From positions 25,470-89,469 of the forward strand of contig JAUCBJ010000603.1 of assembly GCA_032718475.1 (NCBI GenBank): a DNA stretch of 64,000 bases, read 5' to 3'. Position 1 is the stretch's first letter. Every line of letters begins with the position of its first letter. The stretch comes from Nemertoderma westbladi (lineage: Eukaryota > Xenacoelomorpha > Nemertodermatida > Nemertodermatidae). Made by a program: the position numbers and the translations under genes. The notes under the pieces are model-generated. The model was given only the letters and a program-made list of their open reading frames with translations, had not been told where the DNA came from and ran no database searches. Below, piece after piece: positions 10,215 through 20,801 of this stretch.

Positions 10215-13200
10215 AGAGTGTACTTTGCGAGGTTAAACACGCCCAGCAACGCTGGTAACGGTAAGTGTACAAACCCTTTTTGTTGTTTTGTTTCTGCGAT
10301 AGATAAGACTACGATCCCAGCAGGGACACAGGTGAGACTGGCAGGGAAATTGTATGATAATGGATTATTAGCAGAGTCGGTAATGATAGAGCCGTTAGTA
10401 AAATCAAGGGGTTCATATCTAACTGCGCGAAGTGTAGTTTCTAACCCATTGGATGGATCAGGTAAGGTCCCAGTGCAGTTATTAAATCCGAATAACTACC
10501 CCGTTACAATATATCGCAATCAGAAAATTGCATTATATTGTACAGTAGATAATGATAGCTTCAATAAAGAAGTTAAACAAGACTCAGTAGAGCGCGACAT
10601 ACAAAGGGAGTATTTAGCTAAGGAATTACCGTTAGATCATTTGGAGCCTCAGCAGAGGACCCAGTTAATAGATATTGCTACTCAACATGCTGCGGCGTTT
10701 TCCTTTGGAGATTGCGATATAGGTAAGACTGACCTATTAGAACATAGACTCCCACTTAAACCAGAGGCTAAGCCCTTTTACACGAGACCACGTACAGTAC
10801 CTATGGGGCTTAGGAAAGAGATTGACAAACAGGTAGGCAATATGTTAGCCGCAGGTGATATTCAACCTAGCAACAGTGAGTGGGGGGCACCAATAATATT
10901 AAGTAAAAAAAAAGATGGTAAGTGGCGGTTTTGCGTTGATCTTCGCCGCCTTAACGCTGCGGCTGTGCCACAATTTTGGCCTTTGCCGCGCATAGACGAA
11001 ATGTTGTCGGAAATTGGCACAGCACGGCCCAAATATTTTACGACACTCGATTTTAAATCGATGTTTTGGCAGGTACCCTTAGCCGCTGAAGATACACATA
11101 AAACCGCTTTCGTAACACATAGTGGCCATTACGAATTTGTTAGAATGCCCTTTGGCCTCCAGTCCAGCCCTTCTGGCTGCCAGAATCTTATGCAATTAGC
11201 ATTGCATGGTATCGAGTACGTTCTCGTTTACCTCGATGACGTCATACTGTATACCCGGGAATGGGACACCCACGTAAGTACTATTATCATTCTATTACGT
11301 AGAATTATCGATCTCGGCTTGAAGCTCAAACTAAGTAAGTGCATGTTCGGGGCGACATCTGTAAAATTCCTAGGCCATGTGATAGATAGCTCAGGGCAGC
11401 ATATGGACAAGGATAAGGTTCAAGCCATGGTTGATTTTCCGCGACCGGCCAATGCAAAGCAACTTTATAGCTTCCTAGGATTATGTGGCTACTATAGGAA
11501 ATTTATTAAGGATTATGGTAAGATTGTAGCTCCCTTGAACGTGTTGCTAAGGAAAAACCAAGAGTTCGTATGGACAAGCGATTGTGAGCAGGCCTTTACA
11601 TTCCTTAAGAAATGCCTAATTAATAACCCTATTCTAGAACACCCTGATTTCGACCAGCCATTTTACCTAGAGACTGACGCTAGCGGTATAGCTTTAGGAG
11701 CTGTTTTATATCAGGATGCGGGCGTAATCGCTTACTCATCGAGGTCGCTAAGCAACGCTGAGAGAAAGTGGTCCATTACGGAGCTAGAGGCTTTAGCCGT
11801 GGTCTGGGCAATGCAGAAACACAGGTTTTACCTCATTGGCCACGCATTTACGTTAGTTTCGGATCATAAACCACTCAGTTGTTTACAGACCAAACTCGAA
11901 CTTCCAGGACGTTTGCAGCGATGGGCCGTTAAACTGTCTGAATTTAATTTCAATTTTGTTTACAGGCCAGGCCGACTTAACCGCGCTGATTGTCTTTCTA
12001 GAATACCATTACAGGTAACCCCTGGCAACCAACGAGATGAAACCGTTTCTAATGAACCGGTTGCCATGGATACGTTACTTCCCCCTATGCATAATGACCC
12101 AGTCTCGTCAGATAATTATTGCTTCATAGGACTAGCCAATTTAGACCTACATAATGATAGCGATAGACCAAACGCTGTTGAGGTGGACCTAGACAATGGC
12201 GTGCAGCCGCCAAAACCTAATCCATGTGACATTCTAAGTTCCCCAGACAGACCCAACCACGATAGTGACGTCACATACATTATCAATAATGACAATAATA
12301 ATAATTGGACACTTCCAGGCGGCCAACAGTACTGCACATTAACTGCCTTGCGTAAGTTACAATCAGAAGACAATAACTTACAGCCTATGATTGATACATT
12401 ACTGGACACAGCTGTTACAATAGCCGATGCCGATGTGCGCAAATCGCTACACGAGTATCGTTACATGCTCAAGTTTAGAGCACAATATGTTATGGTTGAC
12501 AATATACTCTGCCATTTATCAACAAGTAACGGGAAATCGAAGGTACAGATTGTAGTTCCTAAGTTACTAAGGCAACAAATTATATCCATGTGTCACGATG
12601 AAAAGTCTCACATGGGTATTGATAAAACGGTAGGTGCTATCCATATGAAGTATTATTGGGTAGGTATAAAGGATAATGTTAAGCAGCACATTCGTGAATG
12701 TGACCCATGCCAGCGTAGGAAGGGCGTCCCTCAGACCCAACCACTGTCACCTCTCCCAGTCGTTGAACGTGTCTTGCAACACCTTTCAATTGATATCGTT
12801 AAAGGTTTCCAGACGTCATCTAAAGGTAACAAGGTTATCCTTACAGTAGTTGATCATCTTACTCGTTACGCTTCCCTCCTCCCGTTACCAAATGAAGAAG
12901 CCGCTACCGTTGCCAGGGCTTTAGTGGATGGTATTTTTCTTATATACGGCGCCCCCGAGAGTTTATTAAGCGATAGGGGTAGTAATTTCACGTCTAATTT
13001 ATTCAAGGAATTAACTGCAATGTTTGGTATTGTTTCCGTATTTATGTCGGTATACCACCCAGCTTGCAATGGTCTTACAGAACGCATTAACCAGTTAGCT
13101 GTAAACATGTTATCGTTGACAGCTACCAACCCGCATAATTGGGACGAGTTTATTCCCGCTGTTGCGTTTAATTATAATACTTCGATTCAGAGTACACTTA

Positions 13201-13727
13201 AGGAAACTCCTTTCTCTTTAATGTATGGGCGACAGGCGACAACTCAAGTAGACACGCAGATAGCCCGGCCATACAGCTTGCTAGCAGATGAAGCAACATT
13301 CGCAAACGAATTAAGGTTTCGTTTGGAGCGGGCCCATGGGATAGCCAGGGAAGCTCTTAGGCTTACACAGGTGAAACAGAAACAATACCACGATGGTAAG
13401 CTGGGGAAGCGCCAACGCAGTAACATTCGAACCTACACTAAGGGGCAGTCTGTATTATACTATGATAGGACGACCAAAGGTAAGAATACGAAGCTGAGCT
13501 TCAGGTTTAGGGGTCCTTATGCTATTGTTGATCAGGTTGGTAAATCAAGTTATGCCATTAAACTGTTGGGAAAATCGGGAAAACCAAATCCACGTTCTCG
13601 ACTTATTACTGTAAATGTGAAGGACTTAAAACCATACTATAGGGAAGAAAGTAACTCCACGGGAGATGATACAGGTAGGGGGAATGACAGTGGGGACGTC
13701 TACGACGGTGACGATAGCGACTGTTGA
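10215..13727 (+). CDS. pol: Gypsy Pol: RT, RNase H, integrase
   Basis: Reading frame identical to gag-protease, separated only by one UAA. There is no ATG near the start: the first frame-consistent candidate would be a GTG at 10218 and the first ATG is far inside. Numbering from 10218: RT active site YLDD at 338-341; RNase H TDAS with D487; integrase HHCC starting at H793; integrase catalytic D859, D919 and E955 (D-D-35-E); a GPY/F-type module near residue 1099. All key residues are present, so this enzyme set looks competent. Translation would need stop readthrough, or the stop is a recent mutation. The acidic C-terminus follows the GPY module; there is no chromodomain. Confidence 0.92.
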   Translation, partial: RVYFARLNTPSNAGNGKCTNPFCCFVSAIDKTTIPAGTQVRLAGKLYDNGLLAESVMIEPLVKSRGSYLTARSVVSNPLDGSGKVPVQLLNPNNYPVTIYRNQKIALYCTVDNDSFNKEVKQDSVERDIQREYLAKELPLDHLEPQQRTQLIDIATQHAAAFSFGDCDIGKTDLLEHRLPLKPEAKPFYTRPRTVPMGLRKEIDKQVGNMLAAGDIQPSNSEWGAPIILSKKKDGKWRFCVDLRRLNAAAVPQFWPLPRIDEMLSEIGTARPKYFTTLDFKSMFWQVPLAAEDTHKTAFVTHSGHYEFVRMPFGLQSSPSGCQNLMQLALHGIEYVLVYLDDVILYTREWDTHVSTIIILLRRIIDLGLKLKLSKCMFGATSVKFLGHVIDSSGQHMDKDKVQAMVDFPRPANAKQLYSFLGLCGYYRKFIKDYGKIVAPLNVLLRKNQEFVWTSDCEQAFTFLKKCLINNPILEHPDFDQPFYLETDASGIALGAVLYQDAGVIAYSSRSLSNAERKWSITELEALAVVWAMQKHRFYLIGHAFTLVSDHKPLSCLQTKLELPGRLQRWAVKLSEFNFNFVYRPGRLNRADCLSRIPLQVTPGNQRDETVSNEPVAMDTLLPPMHNDPVSSDNYCFIGLANLDLHNDSDRPNAVEVDLDNGVQPPKPNPCDILSSPDRPNHDSDVTYIINNDNNNNWTLPGGQQYCTLTALRKLQSEDNNLQPMIDTLLDTAVTIADADVRKSLHEYRYMLKFRAQYVMVDNILCHLSTSNGKSKVQIVVPKLLRQQIISMCHDEKSHMGIDKTVGAIHMKYYWVGIKDNVKQHIRECDPCQRRKGVPQTQPLSPLPVVERVLQHLSIDIVKGFQTSSKGNKVILTVVDHLTRYASLLPLPNEEAATVARALVDGIFLIYGAPESLLSDRGSNFTSNLFKELTAMFGIVSVFMSVYHPACNGLTERINQLAVNMLSLTATNPHNWDEFIPAVAFNYNTSIQSTLKETPFSLMYGRQATTQVDTQIARPYSLLADEATFANELRFRLERAHGIAREALRLTQVKQKQYHDGKLGKRQRSNIRTYTKGQSVLYYDRTTKGKNTKLSFRFRGPYAIVDQVGKSSYAIKLLGKSGKPNPRSRLITVNVKDLKPYYREESNSTGDDTGRGNDSGDVYDGDDSDC

Positions 13728-14312
13728 CCATTGACGCAAATTATGAGACGTAGTCGATGTGACTTGACTGTTTGCTGGTTACCATGGCTACATAGATAAA
13801 TTGGATTTATTAACAATGAATAACTTTTGTTTGGAAAAAAAAAATTGTTATCCTGAAATATTTAGATATTGTGATTTTTTTAAATGGATGGATACATGTT
13901 TATGATAGATACTGTATGGATACATTTTCATGTGATAGATACATGTATTAATTATTTACTTATAGCCTTTATTTATTGTGGCAGTGACACATTTTATGGA
14001 TTGTACTATGGTCGGTTACTTACGGTGCGATTTATAGATTGCAATTATGCTTGATATAGTGTTATTTGGTTACTCATTGTTGTACTCTCGTTGTACGTGT
14101 TATTCTTTAGTCATACTGGCGTACGATACATGCAGTACGAAATTTCGATTTAGATATTATTGGCCTTAGGCTAGTTGAATGTATTGTTGGTATCGTGCTT
14201 CATATACAGTATCTTTATACTGCCGTTGAGGTAGACTTTACTTGTCGATGTAGTCATTAGACTTGGGGTTTGTAGTTTGTGCGTTCTAGAAACTCGTGGG
14301 CGAGTTTTTTTT
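13728..14312 (+). other. Gypsy 3' untranslated region
   Basis: About 585 bases between the pol stop and the polypurine tract. No ORF, no env and no zinc-finger motif; a few short repeats of GATACATG. Confidence 0.7.
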
Positions 14313-14323
14313 AGGAAGGGGGA
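14313..14323 (+). promoter_or_regulatory. Gypsy polypurine tract
   Basis: AGGAAGGGGGA lies immediately before the 3' LTR TG, the expected place for plus-strand priming. Confidence 0.85.
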
Positions 14324-14740
14324 TGTGATATTGTATTAAGGGATGGTGTATTATTGGACTGATTAGTATGTATTGTATAGGTTAGGTAGGTATGATATAG
14401 TAGTATCTTGTTAGCACCTAGGGTGTGAACAGCAGGTTGTACGGTAGCTGTCAGGGATATAGTCCTGGGGGCAGGGCGCAGTCAGTAGTTATCATTCAGT
14501 TTAGTTATTGAGATGACTTACCGGTGTAGGGTTGTCAGTCATGTTTTGTAGGTAGTTCGTTATTAGTTTCATTGTCTGATTGTATCACATCATTATTTGT
14601 TATTCATGTATCTCAATACACAATATACTGATATACTGCAGCTGGTTTCCTAGTTTTACTTCAGTCTTCTCCAGCTCACCCCTCGAGCGGGATAGTGCGT
14701 GGCCGTGGATCCGGGACCGGGCGCTGATAGCGCTTCCACA
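14324..14740 (+). repeat. Gypsy 3' LTR (417 bp)
   Basis: Copy of 7609-8025, followed by the TSD AAGT (14741-14744) and then directly by element A pol sequence. Confidence 0.95.
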
Positions 14741-14744
14741 AAGT

Positions 14745-15960
14745 TCTCAATAGCTGGTAAAGAGTCTTCCCACTTCATCCACTTCTTTAACAGTTCTCCC
14801 TTAAGTGGATCATCCCAAGAGTGGTTTTCAAGCCTCATTTGTAGGACTAGACTCCGAGCAACTGGGATTACAGGACTAATAAATCCCAATGGATCGAAAT
14901 ACGTGCTCAGAATACTCAGGCAAATCCTCTTAGTTCAAACAGGATTATCGCGTTGTTTTAATTGGGAGAACAAAATATCCCTCTCTGTATCCCACTTTAA
15001 TCTGAGGGTTTTAGTTTCTGGGAGGTCGTCTTTAATGAGGTCGAGATCTTTAGCACCTCGTCCTTCTTCTGGGATTGCCTCCAGAACCTCGCGGGAGTTG
15101 CTGGTGAATTTAGTTAACCGGAATCCACCGCGTTGAAGACACTTTACAGTTCCCTTGGCAACCTCGATGGCTTCTTCCACCGTAGGCAGGGATTTGAGGT
15201 TGTCGTCCATGTAGATGTCACATTTGATGTTATTGATTACCGCTTTGGGGAAGGCATCTCGATTTTCATCAGCAGTGGTACACACTACCAAGCAAGTGTT
15301 AGATGGACTTGAGATAATGCCGAAGGAATAGTCATCCAGTACTCCACCGGTTCTTTGTCAAAGTCACTATAAGGCCACCATAAGAACCGTAAGCTATCTC
15401 GGTCTCGTTGGAATGCTTTCACCTGTAGAAACATGCCTTCAATATCGGAGGCAAATGCGATGGAATACTGCCGGAGTCGTAGTAGTATTCCCAACAGCGA
15501 TTGGAGTAAGTTAGGTTCTGGCAATAATTCTGAGTTCAGGGATTGTCCTTTATATAACGCAGAGCCGTCGAACACCACCCGGACTTTGTTGGGTTTACCG
15601 GGTTTGGGAACGTAGACGTGTATTAGATAATACATTCTCTCTGTTATGGGTGTTTCTATCAGAACTCGCTCTGCGTATCCCCTATCGATGAACTTCTTTA
15701 ACTGTGTCTTGTACATTTCCTTAGCTTTATCATTCGATGATAAGCATCGGTGCAGTTGTTCAATTCTTTTGATGGCCAATGGTCGGTTATTGATGAAGCT
15801 GGGTTCTCGCTTCAGGAAAGGTAAACCAATCTCGTAACGACCCTCCTCCTTGATGTAAAGAGTAGTCATTGCTTGGATTTGTTTAGCTTTCTCCTCCTCT
15901 ACAGATAGGGCTCTATCGTAAGAGTTAGGTTCCACAGCCTCTTGGCTAAAGAATAGCACT
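14745..15960 (-). pseudogene. element A pol: reverse transcriptase relic
   Basis: Minus-strand fragments of a Bel/Pao RT. From about 15959 to 15285 are the palm/fingers, including VRVVFDGSA and a DIEGMF catalytic-Asp segment. From 15291 to 14935 is the YMDD active site near 15207 with the typical GGFRLTKF block after it. From 14889 to 14745 is the connection to RNase H. Frames change between fragments, so several frameshifts have accumulated. The Gypsy element sits immediately to the left. No working enzyme can be made from this copy. Confidence 0.85.
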
Positions 15961-17120
15961 GTGTGTTCTGTTCATCTCTCAGTTTAGAATTATATCTCTC
16001 CACTACCTTGTTTAGCTCGTCATCCTCGTAAGCCAACAGTTTGTTGTTCTGTTGCAATAAATTACACAGTTTGGTTTGGTTTGTCCAAGTTTGATTCACG
16101 GTGAGGGATTCAATCACATTGTCCTCATCGTAGAGTATTTGGATGTCGTCGTTATTCGAGGAGCATGGAGTTTCCTCACCTGAGATATTCTCGTCATTCA
16201 CGGCTTCTATACTCTCACATACCTGGTTAATGCGTTCATTCTCTCCTCTTTCTGGGAGAGTGCGTCCAGGTGGTCCCATGAAATACCAACCCACCCTAGT
16301 TCGTCCTGTGTAAGTTTGTAAAGGCTGCGGTCGAGTAGGTCGCTTTTCTAATGTTTCTAGCGCTTCATGTGAGTTCTGCTCAAGTAGCATCTGGACTCCA
16401 GGATAATCAGTCTTGAATCTGGGGACTCTGTACCGTTGGACAAAGGTGTCCTCGTCCCAGTAATAAGGTTCTACCTGAGTAGCTGCAAAGTTCTTAATAA
16501 CTACCAATTTTATACTCTCCTTACCAGATTTATCCTGTGGGGTGGATAGTGATCTCATATAGAAGTCCGTCGATATTGTAGATTTCCATACCTGCATGAT
16601 CCCGGAGAGGTTGAGTTTAGTTTGGAATTTCTCCTGACCTGCAAATATGTCCTCGGCTAAGTCCTTGTCAATAAAGGTACCTGTACTACCTGAATCAAGG
16701 AGGGTGTTAAATTAAACTCTTACCTTGTCCATGTATACTGAGCTGCATCACTGGGAATTCTCTTATGCCACTAGATGGTTGCGAGACCTTCCACGAGAGA
16801 TGTTTATCTGGAATGGATAGTTGGATTTCCTCTCTGTCTGTTGTCGCTTCATGGGTAAGGGCTCGATACACGATTGTGTTGATCATATAGCAGGATTCGT
16901 TTTCATTGGAAAACTCGTCCGTATAAAATCCTTCCATCTCCGATCTCTGGTCGGTGTCATTCACGTTGCCAAACTGGACATGCAACTCTGGTTCACTCAC
17001 CTTATCGAACTCGCTATGTAATAACGAGTGATGTTTAGCTCCATATTTAGCACACATAGCATCTGAATAGCAAGTCTTCCCTGGTGTCCTCTCCTCAGAT
17101 AATTGTAACATAACCTCTTA
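15961..17120 (-). pseudogene. element A protease and RT N-terminus relic
   Basis: Around 17030-17111 is a second zinc-knuckle-like segment ending KHHSLLH, usual in Bel/Pao just before protease. A DSG protease motif in a shifted frame lies at about 16670-16705. From 16597 to 15899 is the long linker preceding RT, with conserved ERYN and LWNLTL-like blocks. The frames are broken in at least two places. Confidence 0.75.
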
Positions 17121-18208
17121 TCCCAAGTTACACTATGCCTGTCCCTGAGGTCTTTCTTCAAGAATTCTTCACACTTACTTAGATGATGGGGCCCTTCGCA
17201 TGACACACACTTAGGCTTAAAGTTGGTTACCTTTGGTTGGACTGTGTTCTGCACACGAGTTCTTTCTTCGGGCTTCTTATTAGGAATCCTCTTAGGTGAC
17301 GTTGCAGGAGTCTTACATTGTTCTATCAAATTTACTATCATTCTGCCAAATCTTGGGTTTTCCCATGTCCTTACTGTGTAATAAAAATTGGCAGTGTCTG
17401 GTCCACTATCCTCATTATGTGAAGTTTGACTCTCATACTCAGTGTAACATACAGGAGTTACTCTTTTCCTAGCGACTGGTTTCTCGCTTACCTTAGTTTT
17501 CTCTCTAGACTGTTTAATTAACTGTATTCTTACCTCTCCTGTTAGGAAGGACATAAAGGTCCGCCATTGTAGTATCTCTCCAATGCTGGTCCTCAAAGTA
17601 TAACACCCTTTTGTCCCAACGAGTACCCACTCCGCCCTTTGGCAAAGATGCTGCTACAGCTCCTACTACCATAGAACTTTGGTACTCATGAGATTTACCT
17701 AACCAGTCTAACTGTCTACAGATCTCCTGAACCTCATTGGAAAACTCTATGATTTCATTACTAGGGAATTATTATTATTACCATTACTAAAATTTAATTA
17801 ACCTAGTAATCTAGTATGTAACCTAGTAATAAACCTAGTAATTATCATTACTAGGGCTACTAATTTCGCATACAAGTATCTAGCTATGTTAGTCCTATTA
17901 CCACACCTGTTGTTTAGTGTATCCCAAACTTGTCTTAGTCCGTCAGTATGTCCGATGAACTTTAATGCCATCAATTTGCGGGGACCTTCCAAGCACTCGA
18001 TGAGGAATCGTAACTTTTCTCTGTTTGATAATACATAGTTTTGTATGTTGTCCTTATAAATATTCATTAAAAGGCAGCCACTTCAACTCATCTCAGTTAA
18101 ACTTGATGACCTCTCCCATCGTTCTAGCCATCTGACTCGTAAAACTCTCCTGAGCCATCGTATTATTCAATATCAAATTATCCGAATATACATTTCTAGG
18201 ATTATTGT
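17121..18208 (-). pseudogene. element A Gag C-terminal half relic
   Basis: Minus-strand fragments. 18067-17798 resembles the Bel/Pao Gag core (REKLRFLIECLEG, then an RQVWDTL block). 17596-16997 contains a CXXC...H...C knuckle (CVSCEGPHHLSKC) and a second degenerate knuckle (LCYNYLRRGHQ, with Cys replaced by Tyr). Frames are disrupted, with stops near 18100 and 17780. Element B has inserted at 18208/32553. Confidence 0.75.
18204..18208. repeat. element B target-site duplication, left copy
   Basis: ATTGT directly left of the LTR TG at 18209; the same ATTGT follows the other LTR at 32553-32557. Five-base TSDs are normal for Bel/Pao. Confidence 0.9.
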
Positions 18209-18778
18209 TGTGATGGGATCAGTGGATCCCGACCGGTATGTTGTTTATGTACGCGTCCCCGCCGTGTGAATGAAAAAGGGTTCGTTGTTGTTCCGATAAT
18301 GTTGATGAATATAAAATATAGTATATAATGAGCAAACAGATAGCACAGTTGAAGTACAGAATGATCGGTAATATTGAATGTGATGGTGATGGCGATTACG
18401 GTAATAGAATGTTACCGTACTGCCCTAACTGACTGAGCAACTGAGTAAACTGAATGTGTGATGAAACACCGACCGGTAATATACTACACTACATTGGCCT
18501 GTTACTTAGCTGATGCCTTCCTGTCCCCCCATTGGTTGATAACCCAATTCTCGGCTCCCACCTCTGTGGGAGTGTTTCCCCCTGGCTACTGTTACTTTCT
18601 CTCTCCCGGAGGCTTAACCTCTGACCTCCATTGTATACGGCCCTTTGGGGGTTCGTTGCCCCCGTTTATTGGGGGTGGTACGAGGTTGATTGGCAATCAA
18701 CCTCGTGCTTCCCAATATTGCTTAAAGGCACCGTCTCCCAACTTTATGGGGTGGTTAGCGGAATTGAATCCGCTACCA
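18209..18778 (-). repeat. element B 3' LTR (570 bp)
   Basis: Starts TGTGATGGGATC and ends CTACCA on the plus strand. The corresponding repeat at the right is 265 bases longer because of an insertion. It contains six short perfect or near-perfect hairpins, the largest ACGAGGTTGATTG paired with its complement across one base (about 18680-18706). Confidence 0.92.
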
Positions 18779-19050
18779 CTCCCCCTCATGCTATCTTCCC
18801 GGTGAGAAGATAGCATCAACCTCTAGTGCGCTTCAATTCCGCTGGAACCTGATCTACTATCAGGTGTGGGGTGGAGTTATTTTCTTTTCAGAGCCGGCTT
18901 TCCAGGCCGCTCCCTATGGGTGTGATGTCGCTACCCCCTCTTGGTGCAATTTCGTCTACCTTGCACCAAGACATCTGACGTCCCGTGTTGGGCTGATTGT
19001 GGGTTTCTGTCACACAATTTTTGTTTCCCCAACACTCCCTCCACTCTAAC
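18537..19050 (-). promoter_or_regulatory. train of about ten short hairpins across LTR and 3' UTR
   Basis: Successive stems: CTCCCAC/GTGGGAG; GGGGG/CCCCC; a 13-bp stem with a 1-base loop; AGCGGA/TCCGCT; ATGCTATCTTC/GAAGATAGCAT (just inside the element); ACCTGAT/ATCAGGT; CTTGGTGCAA/TTGCACCAAG; and a nested pair ATTGTG/CACAAT inside GTGTTGGG/CCCAACAC. All are perfect over the stated stems. The half inside the LTR is repeated at the other LTR. Confidence 0.75.
18779..18790 (-). promoter_or_regulatory. element B polypurine tract
   Basis: On the minus strand a GAGGGGGAG purine run directly precedes the 3' LTR start TGGTAGC. This fixes the orientation of the element and the inner LTR boundary. Confidence 0.8.
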
Positions 19051-19482
19051 TCCACACTAACTAACTCTAACTTCTCCCCCACTCTAGCTCTCGGACCTTC
19101 TTCTCCCTCACTCTACCTCTCACTCCTCCCCCCCACACACTTGAATTGCACTCGCACTCTCTCCGCGCGTTCTATACTCGACCTTCACCCCCAACGCTCT
19201 CGCTCCTGACGGGCCTCACCCTCCCTTCCTGTGCCGTCGCACTCAAGAAGTGTGAAGTCGTCTAGTGTCCTGTTCCGCCATAGTCAATTGGTTCCCAGTC
19301 CCAGTAGATAATTGGAAAAGGTTATATGACTATAGTACTTACTTTGATTATATTTGCTTATTTGACTATACTAATGATTATTACATACGTACATACTAAT
19401 TGCACTTTTAATCAATTAAATTTTTGCACTTAGGAGTTCGTACTTCTCACGTGGTGCCTTCCAGGCATCCCACATCCAAGTT
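19051..19482 (-). other. element B 3' untranslated region
   Basis: Pyrimidine-rich on the plus strand (CTCTAACTCC-type runs), then AT-rich sequence near 19320-19430. No ORF or motif recognised. Confidence 0.6.
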
Positions 19483-20415
19483 CTAGTTCGTCCCACCTGA
19501 CTTTGGGAACCATCTCAACTCCTTCCCCCTGTCGTCCTCCTCCCTCGGTCGTTTCCTGGCCGCTGCCGCTCCCTTGGCCTTATCCCTATTTAAGTTTCTG
19601 ACCCTCGCTGTTACCTCTCTACTTATTCCCGTCATCGACTCCTTGGGTGCTGGTGTTATCAGCTCCCGGTATCGCTTCGTGGGTTGCCCCATCGAATGGC
19701 CCTGTTGTCTCCCCCTAGTGGCATCCCATAGGATCACCTTCATCGCCCGCGGCACATGCACTGCCAAGAAATCTCTGAACTCTCCTCGGTTCTGTGGTGT
19801 CCACCTGTCCAAATACCTCTGCGTATTTATCACCCCGGCATACGACGCCGCCGTTGACACATCCTGCTAGGTAAACGGAAGTCTCCGTCTAATAATCTCC
19901 AGGTGGGCCTCCTGGTTGACACCAAAGAAGCCCCACCGGAACTCCTGGGCCCCCACACGCCGCCGCGTCATGGCACCGACATCGGCCCATTCCTCGAAGA
20001 TCCTAAACCTCTCCCCGTCGTCCATCCAGTCGCACTGGCATCCACAGTGCCCCCGGAAGTCGCACTTAGAACACCGGTTGTGCAACCGTGGACACGCCCC
20101 CATTCTGTGGCTTGACTCGCGGCGGCAGTAGAGACAACTAGTCCCTTTCTGGAATCGGTACAAACAGCTCCTTTCCTGGTGAGTTTGCCTCCCGCAGTAA
20201 TCGCAGCCGAGCACCAATGTCTCCCGCCCCACGTCGTCTTTCGTCCCAAGCAATCTCCTCGGTCCGTGGAGTCACTGGTAAGCGAACTTTTGGACGTTAG
20301 CATCCCTGTCCACGTCTATCTCCTCGCCCCTCCCGGGCATCGTCTCTCCGAATACTACTCGTGGTGCCGTTCCTGGTTGCTCGCCCAACCTGATGGTGCT
20401 CCCCGCAAAATCCAT
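19483..20415 (-). pseudogene. element B accessory ORF: three-CCHC zinc-knuckle protein, two in-frame stops
   Basis: Minus-strand frame from an ATG at 20415 to the stop at 19483, interrupted by UGA (20272-20274) and UAG (19867-19869) but otherwise open. It holds three zinc knuckles: CDYCGRQTHQERSC (CX2CX4HX4C), a CX2CX5HX4C variant, and CSKCDFRGHCGCQC (CX2CX4HX4C). The C-terminal part is Arg/Lys-rich (ARKRPREEDDRGKEL). Such knuckles bind single-stranded RNA or DNA. It lies just downstream of the exonuclease-like ORF in a different frame; sequence between them (20802-20416) is mostly open in the exonuclease frame but contains stops, so the two may once have been one protein. Two single-base stop changes would explain the breaks. 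Exact role unknown. Confidence 0.65.
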
Positions 20416-20801
20416 CGCCGGCTCCTCATGCACCCAGCCCGCTTGCCGGATCTATCCCAGAAGGCTCTCGCCCCACTGGCCATCACCACCCTCCCGCCAC
20501 CCCAGTCCGTGTCCGAGTGGCCGATCCTCCCGATGGGCGGCATCTCTCCGAACTTGTCGTCATCCTCGTCCTCCTCTGGGAGTGGTTCCAATCCTGGTAT
20601 CCCGGTGGATCCACTGTGTCCCTTCCCACCTTGGCTCTCACCCGTGATCTTCCATCCTTCCAGCTCCCCCGGTCTCCTCTGCGCGAAATCGCCCTCTGCG
20701 CCCGCTGGTATGGGTGTCGCCTACAATCCCGACTGTTTCGGTGACCCTACCGTCCACCCCAACTCTCGCCCTAGAGACTCGCCCGAACTCCCTGATGATG
20801 T

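Larger units (their letters stand above)
7609..14740 (+). mobile_element. Ty3/Gypsy LTR retrotransposon, nearly intact
   Basis: 7.1 kb with two 417-bp LTRs that differ at only about seven positions by eye, starting TGTGATATTG and ending CTTCCACA. The 4-bp TSD AAGT is at 7605-7608 and 14741-14744. A tRNA-Pro-type primer binding site abuts the 5' LTR and a polypurine tract abuts the 3' LTR. It encodes gag-protease and RT-RNase H-integrase in one frame separated by a single UAA. No env-like ORF. It inserted into pol of element A in the opposite orientation. Confidence 0.95.

Noticed and set aside
13728-14312. env-like third ORF in the Gypsy element
   Set aside because: No ORF of useful length; no signal or membrane segment.
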